Part shown: one piece after another, positions 18,043 to 27,234 of the stretch | Numbering within the stretch: position 1 is the first letter of the stretch | Layout of the letters: every line of letters begins with the position of its first letter | NCBI GenBank assembly: GCA_902769875.1 | Contig: CACXQV010000013.1 | Span: forward strand, 1-64,000 | Reading direction: 5' to 3' | From: an uncultured Bacteroidia bacterium | GTDB taxonomy: Bacteria > Bacteroidota > Bacteroidia > Bacteroidales > F082 | DNA length: 64,000 nt | Position numbers and translations under genes: made by a program | Notes under the pieces: model-generated | Databases searched by the model: none | Told to the model about the DNA's origin: nothing | What the model saw: the letters and a program-made list of their open reading frames with translations, nothing else

Positions 18043-18124
18043 TTGGCCGTTGGCTGTTGGCTGTTGGCCGTTGGCCATTGGCTTGTTAGTTGCCAAGGGC
18101 CAATAGCCAATAGCCAATAGCCAA
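18043..18124. repeat. Inverted array of TTGGCNN heptamers
   Basis: Six direct heptamers (TTGGCCG, TTGGCTG twice, TTGGCCG, TTGGCCA, TTGGCTT at 18043-18084), then five inverted relatives (TTGCCAA, GGGCCAA and three TAGCCAA at 18090-18124). The two halves can form a long hairpin downstream of the 18146-23167 gene. Confidence 0.85.
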
Positions 18125-18145
18125 AGTGCCAAAAGGCAAAGTCTA

Positions 18146-21100
18146 TCATCTCACCACCACCTTTTGGACCTTCACTTGGTTGCCGTTCACAAGGCGGAGC
18201 ATATACACGCCGGGCATTTGGCTGATGCTGACGGTGGCGTTGCCGCTCACTGTTTCGCTGCTGAGCACGCGGCCCATCACGTCAACCACTTGCAGGGTGG
18301 ACTCGCCGATGTTGCTGACTACCCATTCGCTGCCGTTGAAGTAGGCGAAGGTATTTTGGTTGCCTTCAGCGTCCTCGCTGATGGAGGCAAACACCAAGCG
18401 GAAGCGGCTCTCATAGTCACTCGTCTTGGCCTCGAAGGTGTAGTTCGGGGTGGCCAAGAGGTCGACATCGGCACCGGTCATGTTGTCGACGAGGTGGAGG
18501 TAGTTCATCTCCACATTCTCGGCGTTGACGCTGAGGGTGTAGGAGCCGTCGTTTTCGGCCTTGAAGTTGACGGGCATTTCGCCTTCGGCTTGGACACGGA
18601 CAACGGCCATTTCCTTGCCGCCCACAGGAACGTAAACCTTAGTGGCTTTCTCGTTGAGCATGAGCTTGTTCATCATCGGAGCATTGCCGAAACTGACAAG
18701 AGCATTGTCGATAACCTGACCGCGATTGAGCGTCACCTTGAGGTTGAGCAAACCATGATTGGAATCTGGAATGCCAGGTTCACCTCCCATGCAATTCCCG
18801 CAGAGGAACATATAATTTGCTTCAGGAGCCTGCACAAACATTGCCTCCATCGGGGCAAGGGTTTTGGCCTGGCTGCCATTGGTGTTGCCAACAACGAAGC
18901 CATCGCCGTCCGAATTGAGGGTAAGGTAGTTGAAATCAGCATTCGTACCGTTGTTCGCCACCACAAAGTCGGCTTCATGGAAGAAGGGGTTGCCCACGAG
19001 GGTGAGGCTCTTCAGGGCATCGCCTTCGGCATAATCCAATTCGACACCCTCAAAATCGGTAATGGGCTGGCCCACAAAATTCAGGTTGACAACGGTATCT
19101 TTGGCATAGAGGTAGCCACGACCGGAAACAAGATGGAATTTTGCGGTCTTATGGTTGATCCATTCATCATCTTCTTTGGCATTGTAAGCGTAAAGGTCAT
19201 AGTTGCCGGAGGTCATACCTTCGACGGCAGCAGGATTCACATTGTTGACAGGAGATGCGATGAGGCGATAGCCGGCATTGGTGGGATTCTCAATAGTGCC
19301 GAAGTCTGTGCCTTCGACGACCACATTATCAGCAGTGGGAGCTTCGTTTGACTTCACATAGAAGTAAACCTTGTCTTTCACGCTGCTGTTTTCTGCATAA
19401 CATGAGAATACCGTACTGGTGACATTGTAGCGCATATATTTGCGTGAATTAGTGCCCTGCGCAACCACATCGGCTTGACCATCTTCAGCGATAGTGATGG
19501 CCCATTTTCCATTATTGTCAAGTACTGTTTCCGTCCTCAAATAGTTGCTATTACTGCTGGCTGCATAGAGATAGCCCGTTCCGTCATTCATGGTAAAGAA
19601 ATCACCTGAGCTTCCAATGACGAACTCGGCAACACTCTCATTGGTCACAACGGCGGTATTGCGGTCTTCGCTGATGACAACAGCGGAGCGGTTGTTGCTG
19701 GTCTGTCCACCCATAGCGTATGCATCAATTCCATTAAAGCCTACGATGATATAGCGTTGGCCGGCAACAATGGTGGTGACCTTAGTGTAAAGAGCTGGAG
19801 CGAAAGGAACAACTTCGAAAGCTGTGGCACTGATGGTGACATCCTCGGAAGGCATTACGAAGCTGTAAGTGAAGTCGTCGGCAATGTCGTCGACATGGTT
19901 CACGCCGTTCACCATCAAGGTTTCCATTTCATAGCCCTCAAGTGCGACAATGCTCAACATGATTTGGGCACCTTCAGTCACTTGAATCTGGCCGGCAGCT
20001 TCCATGACCATCGAATCATTGACAAACGTGATGAGTTCGAGGTTCTCGAAAGGATCAACGGTCAGGGTGTATTGCTGAGGAGCGGCCTCTTGGTTGACGG
20101 TGACGAGGTTGGAATAGGTCTCACCACAACTCACTTTAAAATAAGCAGTACGGGCCTCGCCTTGGTTGGCCACAATGGTACAGATTACTTGGTAAACATT
20201 AGCTGACCCAACCACCTGAGCATACATCCATACTTCTCCCGGAACGGGTTCATATTCTACGCCTTCAGCATCATAGTAATGAACAGTGAAACTATTGGCA
20301 GAATCGGCTACGATGTTTTTGTATGTGAGGCTCAAATAATTAACAAGATGCGGTTGGGCATCCACATTGAGTGTGGCAGGAGAGACAGTGATGGACGGTA
20401 CGGTGTCGGGTACATAATAAACCGTGACAGCGGTAAAGCCACAAGTGCCGCCCATTGTGGCAATTATCTCACTACTGCCATCAGTTGGGGTGACGGTAAC
20501 TATCTTTTCCTCTACAGAGGCAGTAGCATTTACCCAAGTGCTATTCTTTAATGCACCAGCATATCCAGCAGTGGTAGCGGTAAATACCACACTCGTAATG
20601 GCATAACCCGAAGTGGGGGTAATGGTCAGAACATTGTTCTTATAAAAACGTGTACTGGTCTGAGTAGGTGGAATAAAATTGTTAACACCAGTGCTACCTT
20701 GTCCCTTCTCATTCGTCATTGTAGCGAAAGCACTCGTCCAAGTAATAAGTTCGGAAGTTGGAGCAACAGGGTCTTCACTTTGGACATAAGAAGCAGCACT
20801 CAAATCCCAAGTGACATTCGGGGCTTCAACAGCGTCTTGGTTCACCGTGACAATGGCATAAACCTCTTCCAATTCTTCATCAAAGGTATAAACCTTGAGG
20901 TAAGCCGTGCGGGCCTCGCCGTCGTTTTCACCGATGAGATAGTATAATGTGTCCTCTTGGATTTCGGCAGCAATCCAATCAGGATAATTGGGATCGGTAT
21001 CTTCAAGTTCAGTGCCTTCGGCATCGCAGAAATAGTAATCGAAACTGATTAATTCGGGGATGTTTTCGTAGGTTATGGCAAGCGTACCTTCGGTTTCCGT

Positions 21101-23167
21101 ATACGGGGCATTGATTTCGGAAGGAGTGACCGTGACGGAAGGAACTACAGGAGTTATGTCCTCAACGCTTTCCATCATGGCAGTGAAAACAGAATTGCCA
21201 TTAGTGCCGCTAATTCCAGCAAAGAAGCCATGCACACGCACCGTCTTGTTCACCAAGGCTGCCAAAGCCGATGTCTGGTCAGTGGTTGGATAGGAGATCC
21301 TGATTTTGCTTTCACCAATTGCCACTTCGTAATTGTTGCCACTTTGTGTGAGGTTGCCTTCAAATTGCAAATAGGTGCTCAAATGATAACCTTCAGAATA
21401 ATCCGGGACTTCGGTGATGACTGTCGGCTGTGGCTCTCCATTGTAATTGGTTTCCGCAACCGTATCGATGGTAGCCGTATTGGTGAATTGGATGACGTGG
21501 CCGTAAGAACCCGTCGTGCCTGAAATGAACAGATTGTCACCTACCGATTGGGTTGGGGCAGCGTTCAGGTAGGTATAAACATAACCCGTACCGTCGCCGA
21601 TGATGAAACCTCTGGCATTGGTGGCCACAACCATACCTTTGACTTGGTAATTGGCGCCAACTTCTGTGATGTCAGAAATGTTGTTCACTGCGTTGGGGTC
21701 GCCGGCTTGGGTGACGGTCACATTCTTGGTGATGGCTTGGTTGTCGCCGTAGGAATATGTCAACGTAACGGTTGCAGTGCGTTCAGTATTGACTTCATTG
21801 GCCGTGCAAGTGAACGAAACCGTTTCACCAACCGTGTCGAGGGTGAGCCAATCGCTTTCGGTGGAAGCCGTCAGCGTGCCAGCCGGATCAGGTTCGTTAT
21901 TGATAGTGTAGGTAATCGAGCCGCTTGTGGCATAGTAGGCGATTTCGACATTCGCGGCAGTAATGCTCGGAGGAACCTCACCGCCCGTCACTTTCTTGTA
22001 GAAAGCGAAGGTTTGGCCTGCTATATTGCTATGAACACCAGATGCAGAAGGTGAATAGCATCTCCAATCTTGACTGTTGTATATACCAATGTGTCTGCTT
22101 GTGGCAGTATTATACAAATAGTCGGAATTAATGACAAAGGATTTATTAGCATTTGTTCCCACACGAACACCATTATTCGTGTTAGTGCAATACAGCCAAG
22201 TCTCAGTCGTGCCATTCGGATAGAAGGTGTAGCCTTCGGTGGCGTTGCCGCTGATGTTCCATTGGATGTTTGCAGCAACCGTGCTGGTGATGGCATCATT
22301 TTCCACAGTCACGGCGACTGCTGTGGGAGCGCTACTCGTACCCTTGTCATTTGCCATTGCATAATTGTTATCATCGTTGCCCACGATGACGAACACATCG
22401 CTTTCGGTGAGGTCGGCAAGGTCGGTGAGAACCCATTGCACGTCGCCGCTGCTTTGTTCTGTCCATTGGGCGGTGAAGGTGACGTCGCCGTTCACGGTGT
22501 AGTCTTCGTTTTCGCCGTAGGTGGTGGTGCCGTCGCTCCAGCCATCAAAATCATAATTGTCTCTTGAGGGGGCATCGGCAAGTTGGATTTGGGTGCCAGC
22601 CTCAATGCCCGTCACGTTTTGGGGGCAGCCGCTTGTGCCGCCGTTGCAGTCGTATGTGACGGTGTAGGTGGTGGGGACAGGAGTACCGCCATTGGAATAA
22701 GTAACAGCCAACACTTGCAAACGAGCATGACCTGTTGTAGCATTGTTTGTCAACACAATAGCATCCGAGGAACTGCCCGACCATGTACCTGTAGTTGAAC
22801 TAAGTGAATAAGTGCCAACTGATGCGCCCAATGTGCCAGTGTTGCTTGTGCCACTAAAGGTCAATGTCATCCCCGTGATTTGGTATCCGGAAGCAGGGGT
22901 AACGGTCAACGAGTTCTTGGAATACAAACGGGCAGCAGAACCCGTAGTATAATATGCGGGAGCATTGCTACCATCATTTTTGTCAAATTGAATCGTGATG
23001 TAATCATCCAATTCAATGGAGACACCATCAAGGCTTTCAGCATTAGAATAACCTTGCGCTGAAGCCGTCCAGGTTACTTCTGTTCGTGTCTGTCCCCTCA
23101 TCCCCAACGGGACGGCGAGGAACGCGAGCAGCGCGAAGGCTGCCATCAATTTCGTAAATACTTTCAT
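18146..23167 (-). CDS. Very large T9SS-secreted protein with BACON-like and InlB-type repeats
   Basis: A 1673-residue exported protein. The signal peptide ends near GMRGQ. In order: a jelly-roll-like N-terminal module (26-160), an InlB B-repeat/Flg_new module (about 165-240; VTYDCNGGTSGCP and FDGWSDGTTTYG), a module of unknown type beginning DLADLTESDVFVIVGNDDN, a BACON-like domain (about 405-500), an OB-fold-like module (about 500-620; GMVVATNARGFIIGDGTGYV), further BACON-like and Ig-like modules, a second copy of the unknown module (TTIVAGQRYIIVGFNGIDA), and a T9SS type A domain ending VVDVMGRVLSSETVSGN to VKVQKVVVR. BACON domains bind glycans or mucin in other proteins; no catalytic residues are recognised. 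Probably a surface-attached binding or matrix protein. Confidence 0.88.
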   Translation of the reverse strand: MKVFTKLMAAFALLAFLAVPLGMRGQTRTEVTWTASAQGYSNAESLDGVSIELDDYITIQFDKNDGSNAPAYYTTGSAARLYSKNSLTVTPASGYQITGMTLTFSGTSNTGTLGASVGTYSLSSTTGTWSGSSSDAIVLTNNATTGHARLQVLAVTYSNGGTPVPTTYTVTYDCNGGTSGCPQNVTGIEAGTQIQLADAPSRDNYDFDGWSDGTTTYGENEDYTVNGDVTFTAQWTEQSSGDVQWVLTDLADLTESDVFVIVGNDDNNYAMANDKGTSSAPTAVAVTVENDAITSTVAANIQWNISGNATEGYTFYPNGTTETWLYCTNTNNGVRVGTNANKSFVINSDYLYNTATSRHIGIYNSQDWRCYSPSASGVHSNIAGQTFAFYKKVTGGEVPPSITAANVEIAYYATSGSITYTINNEPDPAGTLTASTESDWLTLDTVGETVSFTCTANEVNTERTATVTLTYSYGDNQAITKNVTVTQAGDPNAVNNISDITEVGANYQVKGMVVATNARGFIIGDGTGYVYTYLNAAPTQSVGDNLFISGTTGSYGHVIQFTNTATIDTVAETNYNGEPQPTVITEVPDYSEGYHLSTYLQFEGNLTQSGNNYEVAIGESKIRISYPTTDQTSALAALVNKTVRVHGFFAGISGTNGNSVFTAMMESVEDITPVVPSVTVTPSEINAPYTETEGTLAITYENIPELISFDYYFCDAEGTELEDTDPNYPDWIAAEIQEDTLYYLIGENDGEARTAYLKVYTFDEELEEVYAIVTVNQDAVEAPNVTWDLSAASYVQSEDPVAPTSELITWTSAFATMTNEKGQGSTGVNNFIPPTQTSTRFYKNNVLTITPTSGYAITSVVFTATTAGYAGALKNSTWVNATASVEEKIVTVTPTDGSSEIIATMGGTCGFTAVTVYYVPDTVPSITVSPATLNVDAQPHLVNYLSLTYKNIVADSANSFTVHYYDAEGVEYEPVPGEVWMYAQVVGSANVYQVICTIVANQGEARTAYFKVSCGETYSNLVTVNQEAAPQQYTLTVDPFENLELITFVNDSMVMEAAGQIQVTEGAQIMLSIVALEGYEMETLMVNGVNHVDDIADDFTYSFVMPSEDVTISATAFEVVPFAPALYTKVTTIVAGQRYIIVGFNGIDAYAMGGQTSNNRSAVVISEDRNTAVVTNESVAEFVIGSSGDFFTMNDGTGYLYAASSNSNYLRTETVLDNNGKWAITIAEDGQADVVAQGTNSRKYMRYNVTSTVFSCYAENSSVKDKVYFYVKSNEAPTADNVVVEGTDFGTIENPTNAGYRLIASPVNNVNPAAVEGMTSGNYDLYAYNAKEDDEWINHKTAKFHLVSGRGYLYAKDTVVNLNFVGQPITDFEGVELDYAEGDALKSLTLVGNPFFHEADFVVANNGTNADFNYLTLNSDGDGFVVGNTNGSQAKTLAPMEAMFVQAPEANYMFLCGNCMGGEPGIPDSNHGLLNLKVTLNRGQVIDNALVSFGNAPMMNKLMLNEKATKVYVPVGGKEMAVVRVQAEGEMPVNFKAENDGSYTLSVNAENVEMNYLHLVDNMTGADVDLLATPNYTFEAKTSDYESRFRLVFASISEDAEGNQNTFAYFNGSEWVVSNIGESTLQVVDVMGRVLSSETVSGNATVSISQMPGVYMLRLVNGNQVKVQKVVVR

Positions 23168-23554
23168 CTTTTTAATGTTTTGATTGATATTTGATTATTT
23201 ATTGATTATTTATCAAATGCTTAGTTTGCGACCAACCCAAAATCGGGCATGACACTCTGGCCTCTGATAACCAAAAACCGCTGTCGTATGGTCGTTTCGT
23301 TCATACATAATCATATCTGCCAAAATGAAGGCATTCCAGCCTGCAAAGATACGAATTTATTAATATATGTGGGAAAGATAGGGAAAACATTTTTCTGTTT
23401 TTCGGCAAGGTGTTGATAAAATGACAAATAAGGATTTTTTGTGCCAATCGGAAAGATTATTTCTTGACAAGATGTTCCCCAACAACAGATTTTGTGTATT
23501 TTTGCCACTCGTTTTGCAGACTGCCATCATTAAGTCTGAAAACAGTGTAAAATA
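23168..23554. promoter_or_regulatory. Divergent promoter region
   Basis: No gene seen in about 390 bp. Two oppositely oriented -7 boxes: TATCTTTG on the minus strand (23351-23344) for the large T9SS gene, and TATTTTTG on the plus strand (23497-23504) for the O-acetylation operon. No strong -33 boxes. The rest is AT-rich and featureless. Confidence 0.45.
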
Positions 23555-24448
23555 ATGAAAATCAAGGTATTGTTCATAGTTTGGATAAGTTTTTCATGCC
23601 TTATGATGCACAGCGGTTGCGTGTCGTCGGTCAACGACAGCCTCAACCGCAAGCTGAAAGGCGTGGAGAAAACCATTCCTTTGCCTTACCACGACACATT
23701 GGCCGCGAAGGTGCGGACTTTGGAGCAGAAGCGGCTTCCGATCAGCGCCGGCACCTACGATGACCTTATCGAATCGGAGCTGCTGCAACGCGGCATGCCC
23801 ATCGAGCTCAAATACTTGCCCTACGCCCTCAGCGGCTTCCGCCCCACCTATCGCAAAGGCGACCGCTGCGGCTATTGGGCGCTGCCCTCGCTCGTGGCGA
23901 TGCACTACGGCCTGAACATCGAGCCGCACCGCGACGAGCGCCTGTCGGTGGAAGCCTCGACCCGCGCCGCTTTGGACTATCTGCAAGACCTTCACCAACA
24001 GTACGGCGACTGGTGGATGGGCATCTTGGCCTTCGCCAACAGCCCCAACTCGATGAGCCAAGCCATGGTGCGCGCCAAAAACACGCCCCAACTGTGGGAC
24101 TATTACGAACAACACCTGTTGCCCGACACCGAGGTCATCCCCGACTTCATCAGCTGCGTCTATTTGGGCAACCGCAACAAGCTGAACTTCAACCTGAAAG
24201 ACAACGAGCTGCCAGACACGGATGAACATAAGGAAGAAACGGTTGCGCAAGCCTCAGCCACAAGCAATCGCGACGGCGAAGCAAGCGCCTCGGCCAACCC
24301 CGACAGCAACACACACCTCATCAAGAAAGGCGACAACCTGACGAAGATTGCAGCAAAATACCACGTCAGCATCAACGAACTGATGGAATGGAACCATCTG
24401 GAAAACGACAAAATCATAGAAGGACGAACACTGATCATAAAGAAATGA
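23555..24448 (+). CDS. LysM lipoprotein with degenerate MltD-like transglycosylase domain
   Basis: A 297-residue lipoprotein (lipobox HSGC, Cys22). Residues 65-170 align by eye with the MltD/SLT fold: ESELLQRGMPIELKYLPYALSGF, GYWALPSLVAMHYGL, DERLSVEASTRAALDYLQDL and GDWWMGILAFANSP. In active MltD proteins the motif is LPxxESxF with Glu catalytic; here it is LPYALSGF, so the catalytic position is Leu92 and the usual AGLWQ is GYWAL. The enzyme is probably inactive. Residues about 252-297 are a LysM domain (HLIKKGDNLTKIAAKYHVS), which binds peptidoglycan. The stop overlaps the next start (ATGA). Likely role: tethering the operon's acyltransferases to peptidoglycan; that is inference. Confidence 0.85.
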   Translation: MKIKVLFIVWISFSCLMMHSGCVSSVNDSLNRKLKGVEKTIPLPYHDTLAAKVRTLEQKRLPISAGTYDDLIESELLQRGMPIELKYLPYALSGFRPTYRKGDRCGYWALPSLVAMHYGLNIEPHRDERLSVEASTRAALDYLQDLHQQYGDWWMGILAFANSPNSMSQAMVRAKNTPQLWDYYEQHLLPDTEVIPDFISCVYLGNRNKLNFNLKDNELPDTDEHKEETVAQASATSNRDGEASASANPDSNTHLIKKGDNLTKIAAKYHVSINELMEWNHLENDKIIEGRTLIIKK

Positions 24449-25962
24449 AACCCATACGCACAATCATCTTCATCTTTTCCATTATGCTCGTTTTGGGCAT
24501 AATGTGGTACTTTTTCCCCGCCGAGGGAATGACCGTCGGCAACCTCGACCTCAGATTCCCGTCATACGCCGAAGACAAGGCGCCGAGCAAAGAGAAAATC
24601 GATGTCGACAAGGTGCTCTACAAGGTCGACAAGAGCTTCGAAATGACCGCTTCCGACAACCTTCTGGACAGCATACGGTTTTTCCGCGACTACCTGAAGG
24701 AGAACCCCAACCGGATTTACTTGCCCAACGACGACTACACCTTCTTCGACACGCTGTTTGCCCAGTTTGACGATGCCCAAGAGCAAGGCAAGACCTACCG
24801 CATCATGCACTATGGCGACTCGCAAATCGAGATGGACCGCATCTCGTCGGTGCTGCGCGAGAAGCTGCAAGAGCACTTCGGCGGCTCGGGGCCCAACATG
24901 ATTCCGGCCGTACAAACCGTGGCCACCATCTCAGTGGTCCAGAACGAGACAGGGCTGAAGCGCTACATGGTGTATGGCGATGCCAACCGGGCCTCGCACA
25001 ACCGCTACGGCGTGATGTCGCAGTTCGGGCAAGTGATGGGCGAAGGTTCCATCGGATTCACACAAACCAATCATTCACAGGCTTTTGCGAAGGTAAAGGA
25101 GATTTCAACCGTGTCGGTGCTTTTGGGCAAGAACAGCAACGGCTTCAAGGCCACCTTGCATTGCGACAACATCAAGACCGAGCCCAAGGTGCTGAAGGCC
25201 AACGATGGCGTGTCGCTCATCACATGGACGCTGCCCGCCGACGTGAAGCGCGGCACCATCAAATTCCACGGCAGGGCCGAAATCTACGCCGTCCTTTTGG
25301 ATGGCGAAGCAGGTGTGGCCGTCGACAACGTGGCCTTGCGCGGCTGTGCCGGCACCATCTTCACCCGCATCAACGAATCCACGCTGCAACAATCGTTTGA
25401 GCTCTTGGGCACACGGCTCATCATCATGCAATTTGGCGGCAACAACATGCCCAACATCACCACTCCGCAGAAAATCACGCCCTATATGGCCGACTTGGAG
25501 AGGCAAATCCGCTACTTGAAGCGCGTGGCCCCGAAAGCCTCCCTGCTCTTCATCGGGCCCTCCGACATGGGACGGAGATACGGCGGCAAGATGGGGACTT
25601 GGAAATACCTGCCCGAGCTGAACGACTCGCTGCGCGTCATGGCCTTGCGTAACAACGTGGCCTATTGGGACATGTTCCATGTGATGGGTGGCGAAGGCTC
25701 GATGGCGCAATGGGTGAAGCACAACCCGCCCATGGCCGGTCCCGACTACATCCACTTCACCATGAGAGGCGCTCAGCAAATTGGAGCCAACTTGGCCCGG
25801 TCGTTCACCACATATTACGACTTCTACAAGCTGCGCCAACACGTGCCGAGCGACAAGGTCATCGAATTTGTCAACCTCGACCCCGTGGAAGACTCCATCC
25901 GCACCTCGCGGCGCATCAAGCTACCCACCTACAACCCTTACGGAAACAAGACCATATTATGA
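24445..25962 (+). CDS. Membrane-anchored SGNH/GDSL hydrolase-like protein (possible O-acetyltransferase)
   Basis: A 505-residue protein. The start at 24445 overlaps the previous stop by ATGA, indicating translational coupling. An N-terminal membrane anchor (TIIFIFSIMLVLGIMWYFF) places the rest in the periplasm. SGNH blocks: MHYGDSQIEMDR (nucleophile Ser126), FGGNNMPN (Asn333), and PDYIHFT (Asp434, His437). An insert of about 150 residues lies between blocks I and III. In PatB, AlgX and DltD-like systems such proteins transfer or remove acetyl groups on envelope polymers together with an MBOAT protein, which is the fourth gene here. Confidence 0.85.
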   Translation: MKPIRTIIFIFSIMLVLGIMWYFFPAEGMTVGNLDLRFPSYAEDKAPSKEKIDVDKVLYKVDKSFEMTASDNLLDSIRFFRDYLKENPNRIYLPNDDYTFFDTLFAQFDDAQEQGKTYRIMHYGDSQIEMDRISSVLREKLQEHFGGSGPNMIPAVQTVATISVVQNETGLKRYMVYGDANRASHNRYGVMSQFGQVMGEGSIGFTQTNHSQAFAKVKEISTVSVLLGKNSNGFKATLHCDNIKTEPKVLKANDGVSLITWTLPADVKRGTIKFHGRAEIYAVLLDGEAGVAVDNVALRGCAGTIFTRINESTLQQSFELLGTRLIIMQFGGNNMPNITTPQKITPYMADLERQIRYLKRVAPKASLLFIGPSDMGRRYGGKMGTWKYLPELNDSLRVMALRNNVAYWDMFHVMGGEGSMAQWVKHNPPMAGPDYIHFTMRGAQQIGANLARSFTTYYDFYKLRQHVPSDKVIEFVNLDPVEDSIRTSRRIKLPTYNPYGNKTIL

Positions 25963-27230
25963 TAAGACACTTGTTGGCCATAGGGTTCATTCTCGCCTGC
26001 GGACTGCTCAAGGCGCAAGAACGGCTTTTGATGCGTCCCGTGCCGGATTGCGATTTCGCTCATTTCAGCAGCAACCGAATCGTCTATCCATCGGGCGACA
26101 GCGCATTGATGGAGCGGTTTTTCCAGAAGATGGACTCCGTGGTTTTTCGCGGCCAAGGCAACGTGAGCATCATGCACATAGGAGGCTCGCACGTGCAGGC
26201 AGGCATGTTCACCCAGCAATTCCGCGACGACCTGATGAGCATCAGCCCCAACCTGATGGGCGGACAATATTTCGTCTTCCCTTTCAAGGCGGGTGGCACC
26301 AACAATCCTACGCATTTCACCACTTGCTCCACCGGGCAATGGACCTATTGCCGCAACTCCGTCTACCGCGACACCGACAAACGGATGGGATTGGCCGGAG
26401 CCGCCCTCACCACCAACGACCCCGAAGCCTCCATCAGCATCGTCAGCCGGTCGAGAAAGCCAAACCCTTACACCCCTTCTTTCGATTTCAACAAGGTGAC
26501 CCTCATCGGATTTTCGGAAACCCAAAACGTGGTGCCATTGGTGAGCTACGACAGCACGGTCATCGTAGGGGTACACGACGAATGGAAATCGACCTACACC
26601 TTCCACCTCGACGATTTCACCGACTCCATCTGCATCCTGTTCGACTCCGTCCCAGGCGAGTTCACCTTGACGGGCGTGCTCTTGGAGAACGGCTTGCCAG
26701 GCATCAGCCTTCACGGCGTGGGCGTCAACGGTGCCAGCGTGCCATCCTATTTGCGCTGCAACGACTTTGAACGCGACCTTCAGCTCATCCGCCCCGACCT
26801 CATCATCTTCAGCATTGGCATCAACGACGCGGCAGACCAGGATTTCGGGAAAGAATATTTCAAGCGGAACTACGACGAGCTCATCCAAATCGTCCGTCGT
26901 GTCAATCCCGACTGCGCCCTGCTTTTCGTGACCAACAACGACAGCTTCAAACGCCTCAAAGGCCGGAAAAAGCGTTACGAAGTGAATCCCAACGGCAAGA
27001 TTGTGGAAGACGCCTTCATGGAGATGGGCAAGAAATACGATGCCGCCGTGTGGGACCAGTTCGAAATCATGGGCGGACTGAAGTCGATGCTGGAATGGGA
27101 GAAGGCCGGCTTGGCCCAAAAGGACAAGGTACACTTCACCTACGACGGCTACAAGCTGCTTGGCGACTTGCTTTACAACGCTTTGATTGAAAAATACATA
27201 ACCCACGTCAAACTGAACGCAACACGCTGA
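25959..27230 (+). CDS. Secreted SGNH/GDSL hydrolase-like protein
   Basis: A 423-residue protein with a cleavable signal peptide (MIRHLLAIGFILACGLLKAQ). The start at 25959 overlaps the previous stop (ATGA). SGNH motifs: MHIGGSHVQAG (Ser77; the usual GDS is GGS), IFSIGINDAADQ (Gly287, Asn289), and KDKVHFTYDGY (Asp389, His392). It shares the long insert of the preceding gene, suggesting tandem duplication followed by divergence in anchoring: one is membrane-bound and this one is free or periplasmic. Likely a paired acetyltransferase/esterase in the same pathway. Confidence 0.85.
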   Translation: MIRHLLAIGFILACGLLKAQERLLMRPVPDCDFAHFSSNRIVYPSGDSALMERFFQKMDSVVFRGQGNVSIMHIGGSHVQAGMFTQQFRDDLMSISPNLMGGQYFVFPFKAGGTNNPTHFTTCSTGQWTYCRNSVYRDTDKRMGLAGAALTTNDPEASISIVSRSRKPNPYTPSFDFNKVTLIGFSETQNVVPLVSYDSTVIVGVHDEWKSTYTFHLDDFTDSICILFDSVPGEFTLTGVLLENGLPGISLHGVGVNGASVPSYLRCNDFERDLQLIRPDLIIFSIGINDAADQDFGKEYFKRNYDELIQIVRRVNPDCALLFVTNNDSFKRLKGRKKRYEVNPNGKIVEDAFMEMGKKYDAAVWDQFEIMGGLKSMLEWEKAGLAQKDKVHFTYDGYKLLGDLLYNALIEKYITHVKLNATR

Positions 27231-27234
27231 TAAG

